Of a DNA stretch of 64,000 bases, positions 15,664 to 24,520 are shown piece by piece (position 1 is the first letter of the stretch; the number at the start of each line of letters is the position of its first letter). Location: assembly GCF_013141865.1 (NCBI RefSeq), contig NZ_RCST01000001.1, forward strand, positions 2,976,001 to 3,040,000, read 5' to 3'. Source of the DNA: Methylomonas sp. ZR1. GTDB taxonomy: Bacteria > Pseudomonadota > Gammaproteobacteria > Methylococcales > Methylomonadaceae. The translations under genes were made by a program, and so were the position numbers. The notes under the pieces are model-generated. The model had not been told where the DNA came from and ran no database searches. It worked only from the letters and a program-made list of their open reading frames with translations.

Positions 15664-17316
15664 ATGAACACACAAATCAACGAAGTCGCGATGAAAGTCA
15701 ACCAAGCCAACTTGGTCAAAAGTCTACGCTTCAGTTTCACCAACAAAACCACGGTGCTCGGCGAGCTCATCCAAAATGCTCGCCGGGCCAATGCGGCCAT
15801 GGTGGTGATTAACTTTTGTCCTGAAACCAAAACGCTACAGGTTGTGGATGATGGCTGCGGCATCGACTCGATTGCAACACTACTGACAGTCGCCGAATCC
15901 GGTTGGGATGCAGACGTGGTTGCCCTTGAACATCCGTTTGGAATCGGCTTTCTATCGGCACTGTTTGCCTGTCGTCACATCAGCGTCATCAGCAAAAGCG
16001 GTTCGATCGATGTCGAGACCGACCACATTCTGGCATTTAAACCGGTAACGATCACACCAATCGAAGATTGGAACGGTATCACCTGCATTACCTTACAGGA
16101 TGTCGCGTTGGAGATGGGGCAAATTGCCGCCACGCTGAAACGCTTGGTGCGCGGTTTCCCCGTTCCCGTGCTGTTCAACGATCAATTACTTGAACGCTCA
16201 TGCGCGCTGGATTGCGGATTGACCTTTGTTAAAACCGAGATTGGCGCAATCTATCTGCATGGCATGGACCAACCCAATGGGGCGCAATATGAGTTCGATG
16301 TCTATCTGCAGGGGTTGCCCATTTATACCTCGCACAGCTATACATCGCATCGCCATATCATTCATCTGGATTCTGCCCGTTTTCACGCCCGCTTGCCGGA
16401 TCGTGACAAGCTGGTCGATGAAACTGATGTCATCAAACGGGTTAAAGCGGTTCTGGCACAAACCATCGAACAGCGCTTTATCCAGATGAAAGCCACTCTC
16501 TCTGCCGAAGCGTTCGTTGGTTTTTATGAAATGCTGCAGCATTGGGAACTGCTGAAGTTGCTCAACGATGTGCCTGTAGTGCCACCTGAAGCCTTACGCG
16601 AAATCATTGCCTATCCGGTTTGCGATACCGAAGTTTTTGATAATTTCGAGCAGCAACCAGACAAAGCCATGACTCGTGCAGACATAGCGGCTCGCGGTAT
16701 CGTCTCGATTGATGATGACATCAAGCAAGACGGCGCTGCGCGTTTTATGTTTGCCTGGAGCCGGGATTATTTGCTCTACCACGGTACGTTGGATGAAGAC
16801 CATTGGCTTCATTCACTGGTTCGGCATCTCAATGATGAAGAACTGGTAATAGAAACGGTCAATGAAAGCCATCAGGCTCAATTCCAAGGTGATTGGTGTT
16901 GGGTCTACGTGCGTTTTTGCGAGGCTTACCGAATCCGGCTTGGACAGGATCTTGTTGAAATCACAGATGAAGCTTGCTACCAAGGCCAGGAAAACGCTGA
17001 TGACATCATTGTGCCCAAGGGCGATTGCTCGGATCAGGTGTTGCAACAAATGGCCAGCTTCAGAAGCGAATACGATGAATTTCAGGAATCGACCTTTGAA
17101 AGCGATTCGGATGCCTTCATCGCCTTTGTGGTGGCCAATACCGCCAGCGATCCGGCCAATGCCATGCAACGCTTGTTACCGGATTTTTGCGGCTGTCCTG
17201 CACTGTACGGTAAAGCATTCGTGGTGGAGTTGGATCAGCAAGGTAAACTGGCTTCGGTAATGGCGTATCCAGCGGCTCAATCCGTTCAAGCACAAACACC
17301 TGCAACTGATAGGTAG
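15664..17316 (+). CDS. GHKL-fold ATP-binding protein (Hsp90/histidine-kinase-like ATPase)
   Basis: A 550-residue protein. Its N-terminal 200 residues carry the GHKL ATPase boxes: GELIQNARRANA (N box, near residue 34), VVDDGCGIDS (G1 box) and PFGIGFLSALF (G2 box with lid), as in Hsp90, MutL and gyrase B. No histidine phospho-acceptor, MutL endonuclease motif or topoisomerase domain is visible; residues 200-550 are unfamiliar and acidic. The start follows CCGGAG. Element-borne GHKL proteins of this type are usually annotated only as ATP-binding. It is the last gene of the plus-strand block, followed by a terminator at 17436-17469. Confidence 0.8.
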   Translation: MNTQINEVAMKVNQANLVKSLRFSFTNKTTVLGELIQNARRANAAMVVINFCPETKTLQVVDDGCGIDSIATLLTVAESGWDADVVALEHPFGIGFLSALFACRHISVISKSGSIDVETDHILAFKPVTITPIEDWNGITCITLQDVALEMGQIAATLKRLVRGFPVPVLFNDQLLERSCALDCGLTFVKTEIGAIYLHGMDQPNGAQYEFDVYLQGLPIYTSHSYTSHRHIIHLDSARFHARLPDRDKLVDETDVIKRVKAVLAQTIEQRFIQMKATLSAEAFVGFYEMLQHWELLKLLNDVPVVPPEALREIIAYPVCDTEVFDNFEQQPDKAMTRADIAARGIVSIDDDIKQDGAARFMFAWSRDYLLYHGTLDEDHWLHSLVRHLNDEELVIETVNESHQAQFQGDWCWVYVRFCEAYRIRLGQDLVEITDEACYQGQENADDIIVPKGDCSDQVLQQMASFRSEYDEFQESTFESDSDAFIAFVVANTASDPANAMQRLLPDFCGCPALYGKAFVVELDQQGKLASVMAYPAAQSVQAQTPATDR

Positions 17317-17435
17317 CTAAGTCACTTTTATATTAGCGCATTATCCAGCCGAATAATGCGCTCTCCTTCATCACCGCAAATGAAATCAAATTAAAGCTCC
17401 ATTCATGTATAGTGAAAAATCAACTTTAGACATTC

Positions 17436-17469
17436 AGCCGCCAGATCCATTAGGGTCGGCGGCTTTTTT
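17436..17469 (+). terminator. Rho-independent terminator after the element block
   Basis: AGCCGCC (17436-17442) pairs with GGCGGCT (17458-17464) and runs straight into six Ts (17464-17469). It lies 120 bp after the GHKL gene. Confidence 0.8.
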
Positions 17470-17526
17470 GTGCATGGCTTTTTCACGTAGCGTAAAAAAG
17501 TAGTTAATATAGTACCTAACCCGCGC

Positions 17527-17570
17527 GGCCGCCACTCGACGACCCATTGATAGACTGTCGAGTGGCGGCC
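17527..17570. repeat. 14-bp perfect inverted repeat before the transposase remnant
   Basis: GGCCGCCACTCGAC (17527-17540) and GTCGAGTGGCGGCC (17557-17570) flank a 16-base loop. It may be the subterminal structure of the insertion sequence that left the downstream pseudogene; no matching copy was seen at the 3' side. Confidence 0.6.
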
Positions 17571-17584
17571 CATGGAGCATTTAT

Positions 17585-18497
17585 TTGCTCCGGGTTCGCT
17601 TCATGTCCTTTTCTCTGCGTAGTAGCCATTTTCTGTCCCAATGGATTTCCGCCTTGCTTCCCGTCGTGCCGCCGCGTTCGCGGGCGAACTTCATCAGATT
17701 GCTGCGCGCCTGCCTAGTGTTGCCGGTGCAAACCCTGAACTTGGTGATCGACGATACACTGGCGGTGCGCCACGATCATGCGCACAAAACCAGTCGCCCT
17801 GATTTCGTGCAGGCACAATGTTGGGTGACGCTTAGCGTCAGCGTCTTGGGTCACAACAAGGCTAAGTTGGTGCTGCAGATTTTTTCGCGTTTGGTGTCAG
17901 ACACCGGCAGTCGTAACAAGCTGCCCCTCGCATTAGCCTTGCTGCGGGTCTTGGCACCAACACTGACGGTGCCGACACGGTTGTTATGCGACTCATAGTT
18001 CATGCGCGGTCGTTTGGTTTTGCCGTTGCTCAGCCGTGGCATCCAGGTCATTACCCAAGCCCGCATCGATCCCGCCTTGTTTTTGCCGCCCGACATGTCC
18101 GGCAGGTCTGGTCGTGGCCGACCGCGGAAGTATGGCCAACGCCTGACGGCGGAGGCGATCACCACCTTGCCGGCGATTGAGTTGTCGCTGACCATCTATG
18201 GCAAACGGCAAAAACTGCGAATACGTTCGGCGCTAGCCTTGGCCCGCTTCCTGAAAGGAGCACAGGTGCGGGCCGGCTGGTGCGAGTTTTACGACGACAA
18301 AAAACAATCCTGGGCAAAGCCGCGCCTGTTGTTGGTGACTGAAACCGAACTGTCAGATCGAAGCGATGGTCGAGTTTTACGCCCGTCGCTGGTGGATAGA
18401 ACCCTTGTTCCACAATCTGAAACGCTCGTGGGGGATTTCCAATCTCTGGCAACAATCGCGAACCGCCCTGGGAACCTGGATGCAAATCCGCTCCACC
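17585..18497 (+). pseudogene. Degenerate IS4/IS701-like DDE transposase
   Basis: The frame starting at 17585 reads like a DDE transposase: LVIDDTLAVRHDHAHKTSRP carries the first catalytic Asp region. It hits an in-frame TAG at 17996-17998 that interrupts a continuous match, apparently a TGG-to-TAG change since the frame resumes with MRGRLVLPLL. Around 18360 the reading frame shifts by one, after which QIEAMVEFYARRWWIEPLFH (the family's C-terminal Glu motif) continues in the new frame. Homology fades after GTWMQIRSTA. Two inactivating lesions make it a dead copy. It marks the junction between the conjugative element and the cobalamin operon, with 160 bp of unannotated sequence after it. Confidence 0.8.
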
Positions 18498-18656
18498 GCC
18501 TCCGAGGTTGATTTTCGTCAGTTCTTGAACATAAACCCGCTATCGTCTGTTGATTGGCTCGTTTTAATAATTTTTTATTGTGCCACAGAACTAATCCTAA
18601 TGAGACTGTTTACCAAAAAGCCTCAGTTTCGGGTAATGCTAACCTCCACTTGTGAA

Positions 18657-20045
18657 TTAGTCCGAACGCTGAAACCAGTCCAATTGTTGATGAAGTGTAA
18701 CTACCGAACCGATAATAATCAGCGTCGGCGGCGTCATCTCGGCCTGTTCCACACGACTGGGCATATCCGCTATTGTTCCGGTTAAAACCCGCTGGTTTCG
18801 GGTCGTGCCTTCCTGAATGACGGCAATGGGGTGATTGGCCGGACAACCGTACTCGATCAGCGATCGGCAGATGGTTGCCAATTCAGCCAGTCCCATATAA
18901 ATCACAATGGTTTGATTGGGACGAGATAATTGCTGCCAGTCGAGATTGATACTGCCGTCTTTTAAGTGGCCGGTGACAAATGTGCAGGATTGAGCATGAT
19001 CGCGATGGGTCAGCGGAATGCCCGCATAGCTGGCACAGCCTGCCGCTGCAGTAATGCCAGGCACAACCTGAAAGCTGATCCCTAGTTGTATAAAGGACTC
19101 GATTTCTTCACCCCCACGACCAAAGATAAAAGGATCGCCCCCCTTTAATCGGGCTACCCGTTTGCCGGCCAGGGCTAAATCAATTAACAGTTGATTAATC
19201 GACTCCTGCGGTAGGCTATGGTTATCCCTCTGTTTGCCGACATAGATTTTCTCGGCGTCTCGTCGGGCCATATCGAGCACTTCTATAGAAACCAGCCTGT
19301 CATAAACAATAACGTCTGCCTGCTGCAGCAGACGCAAGGCTTTAAACGTTAATAAATCGGGGTCGCCAGGACCGGCACCTATTAAATACACTTCACCCTC
19401 ATTTACTGTAGGGTCAGGCTGCTGCAGCTGCGACCGCAGCAGTTCTTCCGCTTCGCTCTGCTTGCCTACAAAAACTAATTCAGCCACAGGCCCTTGTAAA
19501 ATCTTTTCCCAGAAAACTCTACGCTGACTCGGTTGTGGAATGCGTTGTTTGACCAATAATTTGAATTTTTCAGCCAATTGCACCAACAGGCCAAACGATG
19601 CCGGAATGGCACTTTCCACCCTAGCCCGTAAAAGTCGCGTTAATACGGGCGATACACCACTTGAGGATATGGCGACAAGTAGGGGCGAACGATCAATAAT
19701 GGCCGGGAATATAAAGGAACATAACGCCGGATCATCAACCACATTAACGGGGATTTTCCGCTGATTCGCCAACTTGGAGATCTCTACATTCGTGGAGCGG
19801 CAATTGGTAGCGGAAACCACGAGTCCCATGCCGTCGATATCCTCATGCGTAAATGCTTTTTGACGGATAACGATTTGATTTGACTGTTGCATAGCGGCTA
19901 CCGCGCTACCAATTTCCATAGCAACAACGACGATGTTGGCTCCAGCCCGGAGCAGTAATTCAATTTTTCGCGCCGCAATTTCGCCAGCGCCTACCACCAA
20001 ACACGTTTGGTCTTTAACTTTTAAGAAAAGAGGAAAATAATCCAT
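18657..20045 (-). CDS. cysG: Siroheme synthase CysG (uroporphyrinogen-III methyltransferase / precorrin-2 dehydrogenase / ferrochelatase)
   Basis: A 462-residue trifunctional enzyme. The N-terminal part has the NAD-binding CLVVGAGEIAARK (residues 15-27) of the precorrin-2 dehydrogenase/chelatase; the C-terminal part has the SAM-methyltransferase signatures GAGPGDPDLLT, IVYDRLVS and GGDPFIFGRGGEE. It makes precorrin-2, dehydrogenates it to sirohydrochlorin and can insert iron for siroheme. At the end of this operon it can also supply sirohydrochlorin to CbiX. The start was placed at MDYFPLFLKV (20045), the family's usual beginning; a longer in-frame start at 20078 would overlap the upstream gene. 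Length agrees with the usual 457-470. Confidence 0.93.
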   Translation of the reverse strand: MDYFPLFLKVKDQTCLVVGAGEIAARKIELLLRAGANIVVVAMEIGSAVAAMQQSNQIVIRQKAFTHEDIDGMGLVVSATNCRSTNVEISKLANQRKIPVNVVDDPALCSFIFPAIIDRSPLLVAISSSGVSPVLTRLLRARVESAIPASFGLLVQLAEKFKLLVKQRIPQPSQRRVFWEKILQGPVAELVFVGKQSEAEELLRSQLQQPDPTVNEGEVYLIGAGPGDPDLLTFKALRLLQQADVIVYDRLVSIEVLDMARRDAEKIYVGKQRDNHSLPQESINQLLIDLALAGKRVARLKGGDPFIFGRGGEEIESFIQLGISFQVVPGITAAAGCASYAGIPLTHRDHAQSCTFVTGHLKDGSINLDWQQLSRPNQTIVIYMGLAELATICRSLIEYGCPANHPIAVIQEGTTRNQRVLTGTIADMPSRVEQAEMTPPTLIIIGSVVTLHQQLDWFQRSD

Positions 20046-20062
20046 AACGCTTTGTTTTACTG

Positions 20063-20422
20063 CTATGGAACCGAGCAAGTACTTTGATGATAAATCAGCT
20101 CTTCGACAGGTCGACCGCCCACCAAATGCTCATCAATGATGCGCTGTAAATTGGTTTCATTGACGTTGTAATACCAGATACCATCGGGTTGCACGCATAG
20201 GATGGGGCCGGATTTGCAGGTGGCGAAACAGTGGGTGCGGGTGCGCTTAACCCTGAGTTCGCCTTTATCAATGCCGGCCGCTTTAAATTTCTCCCCCAGG
20301 GTTTCGAACAAGGCCTGCGCTTCGCCATTTTCGGTGCAGCGGGGGCCGGTACACACCAGCAAGTGGCGTTTGTAGTCACCCATTTTGGGTTTTTCCGGCA
20401 TGGGGATGATGTTATCAGTCAT
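20063..20422 (-). CDS. Thioredoxin-like [2Fe-2S] ferredoxin of the cobalamin operon
   Basis: A 119-residue protein with the thioredoxin-like [2Fe-2S] pattern: LLVCTGPRCTENG (C-x4-C), then THCFATCKSGPILCV (C-x3-C and one further Cys). Such proteins occur in cobalamin clusters (CbiW-type) and are thought to supply electrons, possibly for ring contraction or cobalt reduction. ATGs at 20470 and 20422 are in frame; 20422 is preferred because it overlaps the cbiH stop by only 8 bp and the extra 16 residues are not conserved-looking. Its stop is 17 bp before cysG. Redox function is inferred from family. Confidence 0.8.
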   Translation of the reverse strand: MTDNIIPMPEKPKMGDYKRHLLVCTGPRCTENGEAQALFETLGEKFKAAGIDKGELRVKRTRTHCFATCKSGPILCVQPDGIWYYNVNETNLQRIIDEHLVGGRPVEELIYHQSTCSVP

Positions 20423-21776
20423 GGTGGGTAGGTTCCAGAACAGTTGGGGCGCTAAATTGCGCTCGGTCATCGCGGTAATGTTGTAGGGCTGTGCTGTCGA
20501 AGCCTGCTTCGTCAGCGACTAACCATAAGTTGAATAAGGCGTCGCCGTGTTGATCGAGTACCTGAATGCCATAGGCTTGATTCTGTCGGCTCACAAACCA
20601 GATCTGCTGGGCCTTGCGCCAGTCGATGTGAAAATGAAAAGCGTCGTTGACGATACTCATCCAGCCGTTTTTGCTTTGCAAATCGGCAGCGTTGATCAGC
20701 AATTCCGCTACGGCGCCCGCTTCGCTGCGCACCACGGCGCGTAATTTGCCCCAAGCCTGGAATGATTCCAGCAAACGATTATGGCTGTCCGGGATTGCCC
20801 GTTGCGCGCAGAACAGGCCGGCTTGGTCGCCCGGCGTGGACTGGCTGACGGCATCGAGAATGTCCGCCAGCGGTTGCGCGAAGTATGCTGCGGCCTGTTG
20901 CAATGTCACCTTGGGCGTGTCGCGCAAATATTGCCGCACACAACCTTTCCAGCCCTCCAAGCCCATGCTCAGCGAACGACCTGCCTGTTCGCCTGCGCGG
21001 GTTTCGCCGGTCATGGCGTCATATTTATTGGCATAGCCGCGCGGCGTCACCATCAACCCTGCACGGACGAAGGTGCTGCTGTTGCCGACCAAGACCGTGG
21101 TCAACATGCCGATGTCGCAATCGGCCATCTCCACCAAGCGAACAAGCTGGATGTGTTGCCGAGCACGATAACCGGATTTAACGATGGCAACCGGCGTGTC
21201 CGGGCTACGATGACGCAGCAATATAGTTTGCGCTTCGACGATATGCTGCGTGCGGCGACCGCTTTTCGGGTTATACAAAGCCACCACGAAATCCCCGCGC
21301 GCAGCGCTTTCCAGGCGGCGGGCGATCACCGGCCAGGGCGTCAACAAGTCGGACAGCGAGATCGAACAAAAATCATGGGTCAGCGGCGCCCCGACCAGGG
21401 ATGCGCAACTCGACAACGCGGTACTACCGGGCACCACTTCCACCTGAATCGGATCATCCGGCGTCCAACCACTGTCCAGCAGCAGTTCATAAGTGGGTCC
21501 GGCCATGCCGTAAACGCCGATGTCGCCGGACGACACCATAGCGACGATCTTGCCCTGCTTGGCATGTTCATAAGCTTCGATACTACGATCCAGTTCTTCG
21601 GTCATGCCTTTTTTGATGACTTCCTTGCCATCGAGCAAGTCTTGCACCAGTTTGATGTAGGTGCTGTAACCAATCACCACATCCGCTTCCGCAATCGCTT
21701 GGCGAGCGCGAGCAGTCATGTGCTCATGCGCGCCGGGGCCGATACCCACCAGTAAAATTTTGCCTGCTTTTGTCAT
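20415..21776 (-). CDS. cbiH: CbiH/CobJ (cobalt-)precorrin-3B C17-methyltransferase fused to a HutX/ChuX-like domain
   Basis: A 453-residue protein, about 200 longer than a plain CobJ. Residues 1-250 are the methyltransferase: LLVGIGPGAHEHMTARA, GYSTYIKLVQDL, MVSSGDIGVYGMAG and VALYNPKSGRR; it methylates C17 and drives ring contraction. Residues about 265-445 match the haem-utilisation protein HutX/ChuX along the whole domain: an N-terminal LRDTPKVTLQQAAAYF helix pair, then LLESFQAWGKLRAVVRSE, then IWFVSRQNQAYGIQVLDQ and HGDALFNLWLV. HutX/ChuX binds tetrapyrroles, so the domain may hold a corrin intermediate. The fusion call is from pattern recognition. ATGA overlap with the cbiG C-terminal gene. 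Confidence 0.85.
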   Translation of the reverse strand: MTKAGKILLVGIGPGAHEHMTARARQAIAEADVVIGYSTYIKLVQDLLDGKEVIKKGMTEELDRSIEAYEHAKQGKIVAMVSSGDIGVYGMAGPTYELLLDSGWTPDDPIQVEVVPGSTALSSCASLVGAPLTHDFCSISLSDLLTPWPVIARRLESAARGDFVVALYNPKSGRRTQHIVEAQTILLRHRSPDTPVAIVKSGYRARQHIQLVRLVEMADCDIGMLTTVLVGNSSTFVRAGLMVTPRGYANKYDAMTGETRAGEQAGRSLSMGLEGWKGCVRQYLRDTPKVTLQQAAAYFAQPLADILDAVSQSTPGDQAGLFCAQRAIPDSHNRLLESFQAWGKLRAVVRSEAGAVAELLINAADLQSKNGWMSIVNDAFHFHIDWRKAQQIWFVSRQNQAYGIQVLDQHGDALFNLWLVADEAGFDSTALQHYRDDRAQFSAPTVLEPTHHD

Positions 21777-22165
21777 TTAATTCTCGCTATCGAAACGGTG
21801 GCGTTCTTGCCGTCCACACCGCAATATTTATGTTTCTCGACCAGTAAATTCGTCAGCTCGGCATTGGCCGCTTTCAGTGCCGCCGCTTCCGCCACCGCCG
21901 GTGTACCCATGTATTTCATGACCACCTCGGATGGATTCAGTACCGGGATGCTGGCCAATGCCTCAGCCGGGTAAAAATACAGCGGCCAACGGTGTAGTTG
22001 GGCCAGTTGTAACAGGGCTGCTTCGTCGTTTTTTTTGTCGATGCTGGCCAAACCGGCTACCGCTGACACGTCCAGCCCGCATTGCCACAAAGCCTGAGCC
22101 AAGGCTTGCCGTAAGGTTTCCAGGCTGGCATTGCGGTCGCAACCCATGCCAATCATGACTTTCAT
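21773..22165 (-). CDS. CbiG C-terminal / CobE-like domain protein
   Basis: A 130-residue protein corresponding to the C-terminal domain of CbiG, or to stand-alone CobE. It contains the family start IGMGCDRNASLETLRQAL, the LASIDKKNDEAALLQLA motif and the end segment YCGVDGKNATVSIARIK. In the anaerobic pathway CbiG opens the delta-lactone of cobalt-precorrin-5A with loss of acetaldehyde. Here the N-terminal part is a separate gene just upstream (22170-22907) with a 4-bp gap. The start at 22165 was chosen because the conserved domain begins at once; a longer in-frame ORF to 22495 lies inside the upstream gene and is spurious. Symbol left blank: cbiG C-part or cobE both apply. Confidence 0.85.
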   Translation of the reverse strand: MKVMIGMGCDRNASLETLRQALAQALWQCGLDVSAVAGLASIDKKNDEAALLQLAQLHRWPLYFYPAEALASIPVLNPSEVVMKYMGTPAVAEAAALKAANAELTNLLVEKHKYCGVDGKNATVSIARIK

Positions 22166-22169
22166 ACGC

Positions 22170-22907
22170 TTACGCTTGATCCCTGGGCGGCCTATACACC
22201 ACCAGTCGCTCAGCCAGTTGTTGCCAAACAGCCGGATCGATTGCCCGGTGTGTGACCCATAGAATCGACCGGTATTGTTCAGTGTTGACGTCCTCAAAGC
22301 GCTGGAACAGATGAATATTGGCCGGTAACGGCGATGGCCGCGTCCACCAATTTGAACTACCGGCTTCTTGCACGAAGGCAATCGGCAGTTGATTGACCAC
22401 GTCCGCTGACACACGCGTGATGTTAATCTTAGGGGCTTCCACTTGCCAGCCCAGTTCGCGGCCCAAAATGTCCACCGGAATGGTTTTGCCCACATCCGAT
22501 GCGGTGGTCAGCACCGGCGTGGCATTTAGCAACGCGGCGACTTTTTGGGCATAAGCATTGGCACCGCCGACATGGCCGGATAGCACCGGAATCACGAATT
22601 CGGCGGCATCGTCTATCACCAGCACACCGGGATCTTCATCCTTGGATTTAAGATGCGGCGCAATCAGCCGTACCACCGCACCCAGCGACACCAGAAAAAT
22701 AATTTGGTCGTAGGATGCGAACAACTCACCGATTTGCGCGCTCAATGCCCCCTGATAGACCCGGCGCGGATTGGCAAAATCACCCAAATGCTTGGCTTGT
22801 TTCTCCGACACCACCACCTCCGCTTCGGGGAGTTGTGGCGCCAGGCGAGTGGCAATCCCGGCGCCGTGTTTGGTAATCGCCACCAGCGCGACACGCACTT
22901 CATTCAT
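22170..22907 (-). CDS. cbiG: CbiG N-terminal/central region protein (cobalt-precorrin-5A hydrolase part)
   Basis: A 245-residue protein matching the N-terminal and central domains of CbiG: VALVAITKHGAGIATRLA at the start, IIFLVSLGAVVRLIAPHL, and VIPVLSGHVGGANAYA, the glycine-rich signature of the family. It lacks the C-terminal CobE-like domain, which is encoded by the next gene. The two together would form the complete hydrolase. Its start overlaps the end of cbiL by 8 bp. A W-W pair near residue 198 and the final 40 residues are less conserved. Confidence 0.88.
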   Translation of the reverse strand: MNEVRVALVAITKHGAGIATRLAPQLPEAEVVVSEKQAKHLGDFANPRRVYQGALSAQIGELFASYDQIIFLVSLGAVVRLIAPHLKSKDEDPGVLVIDDAAEFVIPVLSGHVGGANAYAQKVAALLNATPVLTTASDVGKTIPVDILGRELGWQVEAPKINITRVSADVVNQLPIAFVQEAGSSNWWTRPSPLPANIHLFQRFEDVNTEQYRSILWVTHRAIDPAVWQQLAERLVVYRPPRDQA

Positions 22908-23682
22908 CGATTGAGTCCTTTTTCTTGCGGCAACCGCGTTGCATTTCGCTGCGCTGACGGCCTGGGTTTTTGATGATCAGTAACGACAGATAATTGACCT
23001 TTTGCCCCTCAAGGCTGGCGATGTCGTGCACCATGCGTTCTTCCGGCGCCCCGGCTTTTTCCACGAACCAGCCATGAGCCAGCAAATCGCGGCGGCGCAA
23101 CAGATCGATGATGTCGTCCAGCAGCGGTTTGACCTTGAGCAACACCAAGGTATCGAAGTCGCTCAGCATGCGCTCGATCTGCGCGATACCATATCCCGCC
23201 GGTACTATGGCGATGGTGTCATCGACATCCGCCAACGGTTCGCCACTGCGCGCCGCAGCGGCATGAAATGACGACACCCCCGGCACTACTTCGACTGTAA
23301 CTTCCGGCTGTAAGGCACGAACACTGCGTTGCAAATGGCCGAAGGTGGAATAGGTTGATGCATCGCCCTCCACCAGAAACAACACATCCTCGCCGCGTTG
23401 TAATATTGCCAACACGGTTTGTGCTGCATCCAGCCAGTAACGGGCCAGAATCTCGGCATCGTGAGTCATCGGAAAATGCAGCTCGCTATGTTCGGCACGC
23501 AGTTCCAGGCCGGCGCGCAAGGCTATGTCCAAGGCATAACTGTCGCTGTTTTTTTTGCGCACCGGATAAGTCCAATGGCCCGGACCGGTCAGTAAATCCC
23601 AGGCGCGGCGAGTAATGAGCCCAGGATCGCCTGGACCAAGGGAAACGCCGTAGAGGGTGCCGAGTTTAGGGGCTGTTGCCAT
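22900..23682 (-). CDS. cbiL: CbiL/CobI (cobalt-)precorrin-2 C20-methyltransferase, start supplied by an IS5 end
   Basis: A 260-residue SAM methyltransferase with GVSLGPGDPGLITRRAW, the VEGDASTYSTFGH motif and VEVVPGVSSFHAAAA. It methylates C20 at the beginning of the corrin-specific branch. The first 14 bases of the present frame (ATGGCAACAGCCCC) lie in or at the terminal inverted repeat of the adjoining IS5 copy, so the protein starts MATAP-KLGTL. Joining the flanks across the IS gives ATG AAC ACT AAA CTC, i.e. an original start MNT-KLGTL overlapping the cbiET stop. A Shine-Dalgarno-like AAAGGGA lies 9-15 bases before the new ATG, inside the IS. Confidence 0.92.
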   Translation of the reverse strand: MATAPKLGTLYGVSLGPGDPGLITRRAWDLLTGPGHWTYPVRKKNSDSYALDIALRAGLELRAEHSELHFPMTHDAEILARYWLDAAQTVLAILQRGEDVLFLVEGDASTYSTFGHLQRSVRALQPEVTVEVVPGVSSFHAAAARSGEPLADVDDTIAIVPAGYGIAQIERMLSDFDTLVLLKVKPLLDDIIDLLRRRDLLAHGWFVEKAGAPEERMVHDIASLEGQKVNYLSLLIIKNPGRQRSEMQRGCRKKKDSIDE

Positions 23683-24520
23683 TTTGTCATAATCCCTTTG
23701 AAAATCGATTGGCGAGCCATATTGATTGAGTTTTCAATCAAACGATAACTAGCGAATGCCACGCCAACTGCTTACAGATACCCACTGGGAAAAGCTAAAA
23801 ACGATTATGTTGAGTTTCAGCATTTACGACAAACCCGGTCTTCGGCAAACGGTCGAAGGGATTTTTTATCGCTTGCGTGTTGGCTGCCCTTGGCGAGACT
23901 TGCCCGTCGCTTTTGGCAAGTGGAATGCCGTTTACAAGCGCTTCAATGCCTGGTCACTGCAAGAAAAGCTGAGGGGTATCTTTCAGGCGCTAGTGATTGA
24001 GCCTGATTTGGAATGGCTATTTATTGATGGCAGCATTATTAAAGCCCATCAACACAGTAGCGGCGGCGCCCATGAAAATCCAACAGCCATCGGGAAATCG
24101 GTCGCAGGCAACACGACCAAAATCCATATGGCGGTTGATGCCGGTGGACTTCCCATCCAGTTCTCGATTACGGGGGGCGAAGTACATGACTGCAAAGAGG
24201 CGCCGGAATTTGTGGCCAAGCTCCCCCAGGCGGGCTACATGATTGCAGACAAAGGGTATGACAGCGAGCCGTTACGAATTCAAATTCGAGACCAAGGCAC
24301 AGTCCCCATCATCCCAAGAAAACAAAATTCAATAATCGGGAATGAGGAAATGGACTGGTGTCTCTATAAATATCGCCACCTCGTTGAAAACGTATTTGCG
24401 CGACTGAAACATTTTAGAGCTATTGCCACCCGATATGACAAACTAAAACGCAATTTTGAAGGTGCTATCGCCCTGGCTTGTGCATTTATATGGTTACCGA
24501 TGTGAAACGGCAACAGCCCC
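23669..24520 (+). mobile_element. IS5-family insertion sequence (IS427-like group), intact
   Basis: An 852-bp element. Its ends are GGGGCTGTTGCC (23669-23680) and the exact reverse complement GGCAACAGCCCC (24509-24520). TA flanks both ends (23667-23668 and 24521-24522), the expected 2-bp target duplication. It holds one transposase frame on the plus strand, opposite to the cobalamin operon. It is inserted precisely between cbiET and cbiL. The duplicated TA preserves the cbiET stop codon, and the left end supplies a new start for cbiL. Confidence 0.92.
23756..24505 (+). CDS. IS5-family transposase, apparently intact
   Basis: A 249-residue DDE transposase in a single frame. The catalytic triad is visible: LFIDGSIIKAH (D), MIADKGYDSE (D) and YRHLVENVFARLKHFRAIAT (E, with the YREK-like motif). 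The N-terminal DUF4096-type domain includes RLRVGCPWRDLPVAFGKW. Many IS5 relatives of this group need a frameshift to make transposase; this copy does not. No stop or frame error is visible, so the element may still be active, in line with its clean ends and target duplication. Confidence 0.93.
   Translation: MPRQLLTDTHWEKLKTIMLSFSIYDKPGLRQTVEGIFYRLRVGCPWRDLPVAFGKWNAVYKRFNAWSLQEKLRGIFQALVIEPDLEWLFIDGSIIKAHQHSSGGAHENPTAIGKSVAGNTTKIHMAVDAGGLPIQFSITGGEVHDCKEAPEFVAKLPQAGYMIADKGYDSEPLRIQIRDQGTVPIIPRKQNSIIGNEEMDWCLYKYRHLVENVFARLKHFRAIATRYDKLKRNFEGAIALACAFIWLPM

Noticed and set aside
20781..21755. A 324-codon plus-strand frame opposite cbiH
   Set aside because: It is the shadow of the conserved CbiH frame; composition is rich in Arg, His and Gly and no domain is visible.
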